Shown here: piece by piece, positions 48,303-58,564 of the stretch
Layout: every line of letters starts with the position of its first letter
Numbering within the stretch: position 1 is the first letter of the stretch
Assembly (NCBI RefSeq): GCF_009730915.1
Contig: NC_052475.1
Coordinates: forward strand, 20,394,285 to 20,458,284
DNA: 64,000 nucleotides
DNA from: Dioscorea cayenensis subsp. rotundata
Lineage: Eukaryota; Streptophyta; Magnoliopsida; Dioscoreales; Dioscoreaceae
Reading direction: 5' to 3'
Notes under the pieces: model-generated
What the model was told of the DNA's origin: nothing
The model's input: only the letters and a program-made list of their open reading frames with translations
Databases searched by the model: none
Position numbers and translations under genes: made by a program

Positions 48303-48899
48303 TGCAGCATCATTTTCTGCCGCGATATCATCCGCATTTTCTGTAGATGTCTATGGTTATTGATAGTGATGGTTTGAAAGGTGGCTCTTGTTTTGGTCGT
48401 CGGAAGAGTGAAACACATTGTGAGGTGAGGATACTGACGGCAGCAATGATCCATAAGGCGAGGAGTGGAAGTGCAAGTGATGGATGTGTCGATGCATTGG
48501 ATTCTGAAGGTATGTTTCTTCCCATGTGTTCTTCCTTTTTCTTCTTTGTATCATCTCCTCGAAATCTGAATTTGATGTAAAGAGATGGAAAAAAATTGTA
48601 AGTTGAGATGTTTTTGGTCCTTCCCGTTTCTCTTCTTGTGGTTCGAGGAGATTTTAGTTATTTCTATCCGACGAATCAAGGACGAGATACCTAATAAGGC
48701 GTATTTCGGTTATAAGACCAAATAAACTCAAACAAGACATGTTTTCAACTGAATACATTCATTAAAACATGTTTTAGAATTTCATGTTAATACATTCCTC
48801 CCTCACATTGTCAAACAACTCAGTATCGATGTATCGCTCACCGCCACTGCAGCAAAGAGCAAAGTCATAATCATCTTCCCTTTGTTTTTCGCTTCTTAC
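48303..48899 (-). pseudogene. duplicated segment: start of the membrane-protein gene plus last exon of cysteine-synthase paralogue 1
   Basis: The sequence is a close, same-orientation copy of about 39136-39709. It holds the first ~55 codons of the single-exon membrane-protein gene (ATG at 48525, frame lost soon after the membrane segment), the intergenic stretch, and most of the final cysteine-synthase exon (about 48777-48895). Small indels, for example in GCCACTGCAGCAAAGAGC, break the latter frame. It starts abruptly after MULE C sequence and is cut on the right by the copia LTR. Both gene pieces are non-functional. Confidence 0.9.
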
Positions 48900-49040
48900 T
48901 CATAGGGTGGAAAAGATTGATCAATTTTTCATTACAAAAACCTACAATTGTACAAGGTATATATAGATACATGCTTATATAAATATGGTAGCTATACAAA
49001 TATAGATATACAACTGTATACACAACTGTATTCCCTAACA
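48900..49040 (-). mobile_element. short 3' LTR of a Ty1/copia element
   Basis: Read on -, a polypurine tract of nine Gs is followed at 49040 by TGTTAGGGAATACAG, a canonical LTR start. The far end is near CCCTATGA at about 48900, where the duplicated gene segment stops. The LTR is about 140 bases, short but seen in some copia lineages. The matching 5' LTR is not in the sequenced part. Confidence 0.65.
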
Positions 49041-49099
49041 CCCCCCCCCAACACAAACTCACAGGGGATCAAACATCGAGAGTTTGGACAAGAGAAAAT

Positions 49100-50107
49100 C
49101 ATGTTGTGCCCGCGGTTCGAGATTTAGTAAACGGATCCGCGAAGTCGACGCTCGGAATGAACAAACTGGGGAGCCAGAATGCCTTTGCTGTACTGATCAC
49201 GCAAGAAGAAAGCATCAACACCAATATGCTTCGAGTGGCAATGTTTGACAGGATTCAAAGTGTTCTGAATGGCACCAGTGTTGTCACAATGTAGAGGAGT
49301 AGGAGCATGCGAGACAACACCAAGATCATGCAAAAGCCAACGCAACCAAACAATCTCCTCAGTAGTAGTAGCCATAGCACGAAGCTCGCTGAGCTGCTAG
49401 ACCGAAAACGCCAGGTTGCTTCTTGGACTTCAAGCAATGAGAGAAGAGCCCAAGAACAAACGAAGCCGAGAATGTAACGACGATCAGACGGATCACTAGC
49501 CCAAGTAGCATCAGAATAAGAACGAAGCTCGAGAACTGTGCTGAGAGAAGAGAAGGCCTCGAGATGGAGTCGCCCGAAGATAGCGCAAAAGCCTCAAAAG
49601 ATGGGCATAGTGAGTCAGTAGGTGCACTAACAACCGACTCAAAACATGCACAACACAAGCAATGTCCGGGACGAGTGAGGGTAAGATAGACCCGGACTCC
49701 CAACCAAGTGACGATAGCGTGTCGGATCGGATAAGGGGAGTCCCTCATCAAGACTGTAATCAAGATGTAGCTCCATAGGAGTGGTCTCAACACAAGAGTC
49801 AGAAAGAGCTGACCATGCGAGAATATCAGATGTGTAAACGTCTGGGATAAGCGAAAACCGAGAGAAGTAGAAGTGACCTCAATGCCCAAAAAATAGCTCA
49901 ATCGACCAAGATCAGTCATCTGGAAATGTTGCTGAAGGTGATGCTTGACAAAATCCACATGAGTAGGATTATCACCAGTGATGATCATATCGTCCACATA
50001 AAGCAACAACAAAGTCCGACCACGAGAGAAAGAGTGCACAAACAAAGCGGGATCATGCGGTAGGTGAAAGCCGGCAACAACCCGCAATGAGAACTCAGTA
50101 TATGAGC
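49100..50107 (-). pseudogene. Ty1/copia polyprotein remnant (reverse transcriptase and RNase H)
   Basis: The 3' part of a copia pol gene reads leftward from the gap. LLLLYVDDMIITGD (about 49970-50010) is the reverse-transcriptase catalytic box with both Asp residues. MTDLGRLSYFLGIEV follows. Past the frame breaks come copia RNase H features: WASDPSDRR, TTTEEIVWLRWLL and LHCDNTGAIQ, with the Asp-Asn motif at about 49297. Frameshifts near 49830, 49700 and 49500 break it. The 5' half (gag, protease, integrase) is missing in or beyond the gap. Confidence 0.85.
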
Positions 50108-51107
50108 NNNNNNNNNNNNNNNNNNNNNNNNNNNNNNNNNNNNNNNNNNNNNNNNNNNNNNNNNNNNNNNNNNNNNNNNNNNNNNNNNNNNNNNNNNNNN
50201 NNNNNNNNNNNNNNNNNNNNNNNNNNNNNNNNNNNNNNNNNNNNNNNNNNNNNNNNNNNNNNNNNNNNNNNNNNNNNNNNNNNNNNNNNNNNNNNNNNNN
50301 NNNNNNNNNNNNNNNNNNNNNNNNNNNNNNNNNNNNNNNNNNNNNNNNNNNNNNNNNNNNNNNNNNNNNNNNNNNNNNNNNNNNNNNNNNNNNNNNNNNN
50401 NNNNNNNNNNNNNNNNNNNNNNNNNNNNNNNNNNNNNNNNNNNNNNNNNNNNNNNNNNNNNNNNNNNNNNNNNNNNNNNNNNNNNNNNNNNNNNNNNNNN
50501 NNNNNNNNNNNNNNNNNNNNNNNNNNNNNNNNNNNNNNNNNNNNNNNNNNNNNNNNNNNNNNNNNNNNNNNNNNNNNNNNNNNNNNNNNNNNNNNNNNNN
50601 NNNNNNNNNNNNNNNNNNNNNNNNNNNNNNNNNNNNNNNNNNNNNNNNNNNNNNNNNNNNNNNNNNNNNNNNNNNNNNNNNNNNNNNNNNNNNNNNNNNN
50701 NNNNNNNNNNNNNNNNNNNNNNNNNNNNNNNNNNNNNNNNNNNNNNNNNNNNNNNNNNNNNNNNNNNNNNNNNNNNNNNNNNNNNNNNNNNNNNNNNNNN
50801 NNNNNNNNNNNNNNNNNNNNNNNNNNNNNNNNNNNNNNNNNNNNNNNNNNNNNNNNNNNNNNNNNNNNNNNNNNNNNNNNNNNNNNNNNNNNNNNNNNNN
50901 NNNNNNNNNNNNNNNNNNNNNNNNNNNNNNNNNNNNNNNNNNNNNNNNNNNNNNNNNNNNNNNNNNNNNNNNNNNNNNNNNNNNNNNNNNNNNNNNNNNN
51001 NNNNNNNNNNNNNNNNNNNNNNNNNNNNNNNNNNNNNNNNNNNNNNNNNNNNNNNNNNNNNNNNNNNNNNNNNNNNNNNNNNNNNNNNNNNNNNNNNNNN
51101 NNNNNNN
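50108..51107. other. assembly gap (1000 N)
   Basis: Exactly 1000 N, a placeholder of unknown true size. It separates copia coding sequence (left) from a different element's LTR (right), so the join between two retrotransposons is unresolved. Confidence 0.99.
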
Positions 51108-51434
51108 CTTGTAGAACTTGAACTTGGACTTGGAGATCGAACAAAAAGGAGTTGGAGTCTCTTCCTTCTTGAGATGCGAGACACATGAGCGAGTGTGGGA
51201 AGTGTTCCCCACAAACACTCCGATGGCTAAGTTAGTAGAGAAAAACACTTGTCTTCCTTTGCTTCTCTCTTCCTCCAAAAGTCCTCTTCTTGCTTAAATG
51301 AGGGAGGCTATTTATAGATGTATACTTACAGTTATGTAAATTCTTTATGTGTTCGAGATCGTGGGTGCAAAGGGAGATAGTGGGTGTGATGTGAGATAGT
51401 GGAGTGCTACGTGGGTTTGAATTAGTCCACATCA
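51108..51434 (-). mobile_element. 3' LTR (partial) of the Tat-type Ty3/gypsy element
   Basis: Read on -, the LTR starts TGATGTGGACTAATTC at 51434. It contains a TATA box (ATCTATAAATAGCC, about 51305-51320) followed by a purine-rich presumptive transcript start region, then runs into the gap. Its start lies immediately after a polypurine tract. The other LTR would begin at the window's right edge (63991-64000), of which only ~10 bases are present. Confidence 0.7.
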
Positions 51435-51455
51435 GTTGCTCCCCACTTCTATCTT
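51435..51455 (-). promoter_or_regulatory. polypurine tract of the Tat-type element
   Basis: On - the sequence AGATAGAAGTGGGGAGCAAC directly precedes the LTR start. It is the likely plus-strand DNA priming site. Confidence 0.6.
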
Positions 51456-52145
51456 TAGGTTAGAACCTTAAAGATGGAAGTAGGTGCTTATCTGCTTAAA
51501 ACTCTCTCTCTCTTCTTATCTTAAATTGATAATAATATTTGAATTTATCTACAGATAAGATACAACTAATTTAAATAATTTAAATTTAAATTTATCCACT
51601 TCTAGATAACACGGTTGGATAAAGCTCTAATATATTTGAATTTATCTTTATTGTTAGATAAAGATTTATCTTTTGAGTTCAACTCAAATTTGAACTCTTA
51701 CCTTTCGATCTCTATATAAGGAAGTCTCCACCCCTATTTTTAGAATCGCACAGCCTCTATTGGGTTAAAGACTTTTGGCATCGCAGCTGAGTTAAAGTAT
51801 TTTCGGCATTCTTTCTGTGACCATCGAAGATTTAAGCACTGCTTTGTCTCTCTGAAGTTTGAAAGTATTATTAAATTAATTAATTACCTTTTAACTTTCA
51901 TCAACCGACAGCACTAAAGGGTATAAATTAAGTAATAAATTAATTAATAATATATGTATATATATATATATTAATTAACTAATAATATATGTATATATAT
52001 ATATTAATTAACTAATAATATAATATATATATATATATTTTTGTCTTCCGCCAAGCTTCCGCCATATTAGCTTTTTTTTTAATTGATTAATTTATTATTT
52101 ATATATATATATATTATTTATTATTTTTTTTAGCACCACCTTGTC
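51456..52145 (+). promoter_or_regulatory. promoter-like region for the opposite-strand gene of the Tat-type element
   Basis: The stretch has CTCTATATAAGGAAG at 51709-51723, a good TATA box on +, about 430 bases before the ATG of the opposite-strand gene. AT-rich tandem sequence (ATATGTATATATA..TTAATTAACTAATA, two to three copies) lies at 51945-52065. Confidence 0.45.
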
Positions 52146-54463
52146 ATGGCTCGAACGAAGCAAACTAGTAGACCTATTACATCTTTTGGACCTCAGTCTC
52201 ACTTCGTGATAGGCGCCTGTCTTCTTACTTCTCTTAATGAAGGTGATGTTCAAAGTTTCAGGGCTAAGTACTCGATTCCTTCCGATTGGAGAATTAGTCT
52301 CCCCGGTGATCTTAGCTATCCTTTTTGTTTCGCCCCTGGTATGTCCTTTGCCATTCATGTGGCGTTGCTTGATATGGGCATTCACTTTCCTATGCCTTCC
52401 TTCATCATGGAATTCTTGAAGCTTAACAAGCTATCTCCTGCTCAGCTTCATCCAAATTCTTGGAGGGTTCTTATAGGCTTTCATATCTTTTGTTTTATAA
52501 GTGGGCTTAGGGTCTCAATCGATCTTTTTCATCTCTTTTTCGAGCTTCAACCGTGTAAGGATAAGTCTGGTCGTCATGTCCTTCATGGGACTTCTTTTTT
52601 CCTTATTGATGATCTCCTTCCTATAAAGAACTACGAAGACAGATGGGTTCTTGTTTTCCCCCCAAAAGGTTCTTGGAAAGGTCCTTACCAATGGTGTTGG
52701 AACAGAAAGGGGGTATCAAGAAAACCTTACGCCCCACTCAGAGAGAAATTTGCTCCTGACATTCATGTCATTGAGCATTCCCTGCCATAATATCGAGTAC
52801 ACTTATGACCCATTCTAACTTAAGAGGCGAGGGTGGGGCGTTCTTGCACCTTCTCCTTCATTGCCCTCTTATTCTTCTTCCCATCTTTCATCCTTTCATC
52901 GCGATGATACGAGCAAAGAGACTAATTCGAGCTATGGTGATTTTTTTTAAGGAATATATTTGACTATGACCTTCATCATATGTTTTCATGCTCTTATTTA
53001 ATTTTTTTTTTCTAGATATGGTATCCAAAAACTCTGCATTTGCTGCTCTCCAAACGGGTCAACGAAAGTGTGTTCGAGACAATGAGACCTCGAAACTTTC
53101 TCAACCCGGATCTTCTCAGGTTCTTACGTTAGGTGCATCTCCTCCTCCAAAAAGATTGAAGTCTCCTACGTCCAAAGGTGCTAACCTTGTCGATTCTGAA
53201 GTTGTTAAGGCTTCCTCCAAGGGTTATGACCCTAATCCTGATGCTCCCCAAGGTTTGAACCTTGATGTTTTCAAGGGTTCTAACCTTGACACTTGCAAGG
53301 GTTCTAACCCTCCAAATAAAGGCAATAATGACGCTTCAAAGGGTTCTAACCCCTTACTATCATAGGCAAACCTTGTGGTTCACGTCGTGAAAGAAGGGAA
53401 CTGCGTTCTGAGTCACTTTTAGCTGTCAATCTCATTTTTTGACCCATGGAACCACCTCAGGCAATTCATCGAGTATATAAAGATCATGCTGATCTTAGGA
53501 GTACTCTAAAAGGGGAACCTTTTAGGTTTTATCCCAGTTTAGTTGATACAGACAGTATTACTCGACTTGGCGTGGCTTCTAGATTGATATATTCTTCCAT
53601 TCTTCCACGAGATGAGGAATTCTATTTTGCCGATATGCTGGAGAATATAGATGTTGCTGAACGTCTTTTGGTTGAGATATTTATCTCTTTTGTTTTACCT
53701 TTTCTTTACGTATAACTTAATTTTGACATCTTTTTCTTTATTGAGGATAGGCTGCTCAACGTTCTTCTTTGGCGTTTGGGTTGATGAGATCCTTGAATCA
53801 ACGCGTAGAAGATTCAAATATTCATCAGAAGAAGTTGCAGTTGACTATTGAGGACCTTCGAAAACACAACAAGGAGATTACCACCCACCTTCAAACTTCA
53901 AAAGCGGAACTTGCTAGTTTGAGAGGGTATGCATCCAAATGTTCCACCTTGAATGATGAGAACAAGAGACTCGGAGATAAGGTTTCATCTTTATATTCGA
54001 CTATCACTTCTCTTGAGAAAGATTTAGCTTCTGAACGACAAGATACTTCTGCGTTGAAGGATGAGATATCTTCTCTTTGTCAGGCGTTCGACGCTGAGCG
54101 ACAATCTATCCGTGCTACTTCAGCAAGACTGGCTTTTATCTTGCTCGAGAGCTTCTTGAGAAGGAACATGGCCGTGCTTACCCTGAGTTAGTCTTTTCAA
54201 AGACTAGCTCCATCGTTGAGCCTTTACCTTGGAGGAGCTTTGATCCCACTGAGGAGGATGTTACTATCTCTTTAAACTCCGGCCTTCACGATGACTTAGA
54301 CGATCTTATTGGCCCTTGGGAGTTTTTGGGAAAAAAATGGTGTCTCCTCCGAAAGTCATGATGATGAGATCTCGACTTTCTGAGGGGTTTTGGATGAGGG
54401 AGCGGGTTTTTGATGAGATGCCTTCCCCTGAGCCACCTGTACATCCTGCTCCATAATAATCTT
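52146..54463 (+). pseudogene. opposite-strand extra gene of the Tat-type element (retroelement-associated domain plus coiled coil)
   Basis: Four coding pieces on +, against the polyprotein strand. The first (52146-52790, 214 codons) resembles the plant 'putative gypsy type transposon' domain, with SDWRISLPGDLSYPFCF and LSPAQLHPNSWRVLIGF. The second (about 53018-53365, after a TTTTTTTCTAG acceptor-like site) is low-complexity with five KGSN/KGAN-type repeats. The third is 53446-53715. The fourth (53769-54191, continuing in another frame to about 54340) is a long coiled coil (LQLTIEDLRKHNKEITTHLQ and heptads to ~DISSLCQAF). Whether introns or mutations separate them is unclear; the last frame break suggests decay. 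Grande/RIRE2-like Tat elements are known to carry antisense genes here. Its function is unknown. Confidence 0.65.
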
Positions 54464-54657
54464 TTTTTATTTTTTAATGATTATTTATAGGTTCCTTATT
54501 TAGGACTTAGTGATGAAGTGTGAACTTTCAATAAAAGTGATTATTTATAGTTTTCTTTCATAATATTTTGTCATTACTTCAACTAACTCTTAGCTCGATA
54601 CCATATGTGTGTAAAATATTTGTTATCGACTTCCTTTTGCAAGAATATGTTGACCTT

Positions 54658-55395
54658 TCTTGCTCATCTCTTCCCATATAAAAGATCAAGCTCTTAAGAT
54701 GTGTGCTTTCATTCCCCCGTAGAATGAAAGTTTAAGGTGTGAATCGTTCATCTCTTCCTTTATAGAAGATCAGGTTCTTAAGATGTGTACTTTCATTCCC
54801 CCGTAGAATGAAAGTTTAAGGTGCGAACCGTTCATCTCTTCCTTTATAGAAGATCAGGTTCTTAAGATGTGTACTTTCATTACCCCGTAGAATGAAAGTT
54901 TAAGGTGCGAACCGTTCATCTCTTCCTTTTTAGAAGATCAGGCTTTTAAGATGTGTACTTTCATTCCCTCGTAGAATGAAAAGTTTAAAAGGTCTTGAAC
55001 CGTTCATCTCTTCCTTGATAGAAGATCGAGGGTTCTTAAGATGTGTGCTTTCATTCCCCGTAGAATGAAAGTTTAAAGGTCGCGAACCGTTCATCTCTTC
55101 CTCTATAGAAGATCGGGTTCTTAAGATGTGTACTTTCATTCCCCGTAGAATGAAAATTTAAGGTGCGAACCGTTCATCTCTTCCTTGATAGAAGATCAGG
55201 TTCTTAAGATGTGTGCTTTCATTCCCTCGTAGAATGAAAGTTTAAGGTGCGAACCGTTCATCTCTTCCTCTATAGAAGATCAGGTTCTTAAGATGTGTAC
55301 TTTCATTCCCCCGTAGAATGAAAATTTAAGGTACAAACCGTTCATCTCTTCCTTTATAGAAGATCAGGTTCTTGAGATGTGTATTTTCATTGCTA
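54658..55395. repeat. ~84-bp tandem array, about nine copies, each with a hairpin
   Basis: Units start with (G/T)TCATCTCTTCC at about 54661, 54747, 54832, 54916, 55001, 55088, 55169, 55256 and 55341. Each holds TAGAAGATCAGGTTCTTAAG and CTTTCATTC-CCCCGTA-GAATGAAAG, a perfect 9-bp inverted repeat around a 6-7 base loop. The last unit is incomplete. The array sits between pol and the opposite-strand gene. Confidence 0.95.
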
Positions 55396-55534
55396 AGGAT
55401 TTGAAGTAAGACCATGTCAATCTTGTTCTTGAAAGCCTGTTAGCATGAAAAATTAAAACACATGATAATTACGTGGAAAACCCCAATAAAGGGGAAAAAA
55501 CCACGGGACCGTAACTACGGTGCCATTTATTTTT

Positions 55535-58500
55535 TTATTGATTTATAACATACAATTTACTGGAATGTACATGCTCACGAAAATAGAGCTTCAAATGATT
55601 GGTGTTCCAAGTCTTTTGAATCTTCTTTCCTTCCAAGGATTCTAGCTTGCATGTTGCCGGACCAATCATTCTTCTTACTCGATAAGGTCCTTCCAATTTG
55701 GGCGGAGCTTCCCTTCTTCTATAAGAGTATTGGTGATGGACGTTTTTCTCAACACGAGATCACCTTCAACAATAGGTCGTTCTTTCACCTTTGAGTTGTA
55801 GTAACGAGCTACCCTTTGTTGATAAAGTTTGCTAAAGCGTATACAGACTTTTGATCTCTTTTTTAATTTAGAAGGTCTAAATTATTTCTAAGTGCTTCTG
55901 AGTTACCTTCTTCATGAAATTCAACCATTCTTGGAGAAAATGCCCCGATTTCTACTGGGATTAAAGCTTATGTTCCGTAAGTAAGGTTGAAAGGTGTTTC
56001 TCCTGTTGAGACCTTACTTGTTGTCCTATACGCCCAAAGGATTGACGGAAGCTCTTCTGCCCATGCTCCTTTCGCCTTATCTAAATGCATTTTTAGACCT
56101 TCCAAGATAGTTTGATTGCTTCTTTTCTGCCTGTCCATTAGCTTGGGGGTATGCCACAGAAGCAAAGCTAAGCTGGATATGGAGCCTTTCACAAAAGTTT
56201 TTAAATGAGTCACAATCAAACTGCTTTCCTCGATCTGCGATTAATATTCTGGGAAGTCCAAATCGACAGATGATGTCTTTCCAAACCATGCTTTCTATCT
56301 TTTCACTGGTTATTGTTGCCAGTGGTTCTGCTTCTACCCATTTGGTAAAATAATCAGTTGCCACCATTAAGAATTTTCTTCCTCCAGTTGCTTGGGGAAA
56401 AGGTCCCAAGAGATCTAATCCCCATTTAGCAAATGGGGTTGGTTCAATATCACTTCTGAACATTGAGGTAGGACCCTTTTGTATAGGTGCAAACCTTTGG
56501 CATTTGTCACACTTCTTTACCTTCTTTGAAGCATCATCTCTCAGGGTAGGCCAATAAAATCCTGCATGCAAGACTTTGGCTGCTAAGGCTCTTGCACCCA
56601 TATGTTGTCCACATATCCCTTCATGGACTTCTGCTAACGCATATTCTGCATCTTGTTTATGGAGGCACCTCAAAAGTAGCATGGAAAACCCCTTCTTATA
56701 GAGCACATCATTTATCAACGTGAAACAAGTTGCTCTCATCTTTAATTTTTTGGCTTCTAGTGTGTTCGAAGGTAGCTCCCCATCTTTTAAGAATTTCTTA
56801 AAGGGTATTCTCCAATCATTCCCATCTTCGATGTTTGCTATGTTCTTCTTTTTCAATACTTGGCCTTTGAAGTTCTTCAAGATGTACAATCCTTCCCTTT
56901 GTTTCCATCGATGAGGCCAATTTGGACAAAAGCGTCTGCGATGACTATTTGAATTCCTATTAACTTGTAATAATTGGAATTCTTCAAACTCTGAGACAAG
57001 GTTTTTAACCTTGTGAAGGTATTAGCGTATGATTGGTTCTTTTTGCTTCATATTCTCCTAGAAAGCTGCTTTGAACTACTAGTTGTGAATCACTATGTGC
57101 TATCAATCTTTTCACCTGTAGTTGCTTGGCTAAGCTCATTCTTGCTTTAAGTGCTTCATATTCGGCAGTATTGTTTGAGCTTAAAAAGGTAAAACGTAAT
57201 GAATACTCTAGTATATCTCCTTCAGGAGAGATCAGAACTACCCCAGCTCCGCTCCCTAATGAACTTGATGCTCCATCCACAAACATCTTCCATATGTATT
57301 CATCTGCTTTGTTCAGCTCCTCATCTCCGGTGCATTCTACTATGAAATCAGCTAATGCTTGACATTTGATTGCTTGTCTAGGTTCAAAACAAATATCATA
57401 CTCTCTTAGTTCAATCGCCCACTTTGTAAGTCTTCCAGAATATTCTGGTCTTTGCAATATTTGACGTAAAGGTTGATCTGTTAAGACCACTATAGGATGA
57501 GCTTGAAACTAGGGTCTTAACTTTCTGGAAGCCATTACAAGTGCTAATGCTACCCTTTCAGCAAAAGGGTATTGAGATTCAGCACCTTGAAGTACTTTAC
57601 TTACGTAGTACACTGGTTTATCCACTTTTCCTTTACTCCTCAATAAGACTGCACTTAAAGCCATCTTGCTAACTCCCAAATATACAAATAATGGCTCTTT
57701 AGGCTCAGGTCTAGTCAAAAGAGGTATCTGCTTCAAGTATTCTTTTAGCTCTTCAAAAGCCTTGTCACATTCTGAAGTCCATTCAAAATTTTTCCCACCT
57801 CTTAAAGTCTTAAAGAAGGGAAGGCTCCTTTCAGCTGACTTGCAAAGAAACCTATTTAGGGCGGCTATTCTTCCAATTAAGCGTTGCGCCTCTTTCATAG
57901 ATGATGGAGATCTCATCTCTAGTATGGCTTGAACCTTCTCTGGATTAGCTTCTATCCCTCTTTGAGTTATCATGTAACCAAGGAATTTCCCAGATTAAAC
58001 CCCAAACGTACATTTGTTGGGGTTAAGCCTCATGTCATATTTCCTTAATACCTCAACGACTTGGTTGAGTTTTTCTGTATGAGATTCACCTATCTTACTC
58101 TTGACGATCATATCATCGACGTAAGCTTCCATAGTGTTACCCAAAAGGTGTTTGAATACCTTGTTCACCATTCTTTGATAGGTTGCTCCTGCATTTTTTA
58201 GTCCAAAAGGCATTACTTTGTAACAATATGTCCCTTTCTCAGTGATGAAAGCAGTCTTTTCTTTATCTGATGATATCCTGAGAAAGCATCCATGAAGCTT
58301 AGCAACTCATAGCCTGAGGTCTCATCCACTAACTTGTCGATTCTTGGTAAAGGATATGAATCTTTGGGGCAAGCTTTGTTAAAATTAGTGAAGTCTACGC
58401 ATACTCTCCATTTCCCATTTGATTTTTTTACCATTACAACATTGGCAAGCCATTCTGGGTATTGGACCTCTTCAATGAAATCAGCTCGAATTAGTTTATC

Positions 58501-58564
58501 TATCTCTTTTTCTAGAGCATACTTGTGGACCCCGCCCTTAATTAGAGCTTGCCTTAGTTGCTAA
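55535..58564 (-). pseudogene. Tat-type Ty3/gypsy pol: RT, RNase H, second RNase H, integrase
   Basis: Reading leftward, RT starts with EVQYPEWLANVVMVKKSNGKWR and has AYVDDMIVKS (about 58100), the catalytic YVDD box. The gypsy RNase H follows (about 57973-57380; KNFEWTSECDKAFEELK, then a switch of frame). A second RNase H (about 57300-57030) has FVDGASSSLGSGAG, NTAEYEAL and HSDSQLVVQS, carrying the Asp/Glu/Asp set. Paired RNase H domains are a mark of the Tat lineage. Integrase (56889 to ~55535) shows HMGARALAAKV and CDKCQRFAP (zinc finger), WGLDLLGPF (first Asp), LIADRGKQF (second Asp) and PQANGQAE (Glu), then a GPxR..TWNTNHLKLYF tail. Stops and frameshifts near 57990, 57500, 56950 and 56080 show decay. 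Confidence 0.9.

Noticed and set aside
49359..51278. Single 639-codon frame across the second N gap
   Set aside because: It joins copia sequence with an unrelated LTR through placeholder N.
54658..55395. CRISPR-like array
   Set aside because: There are no unique spacers: the units are continuous 84-bp tandem copies inside a plant retrotransposon.
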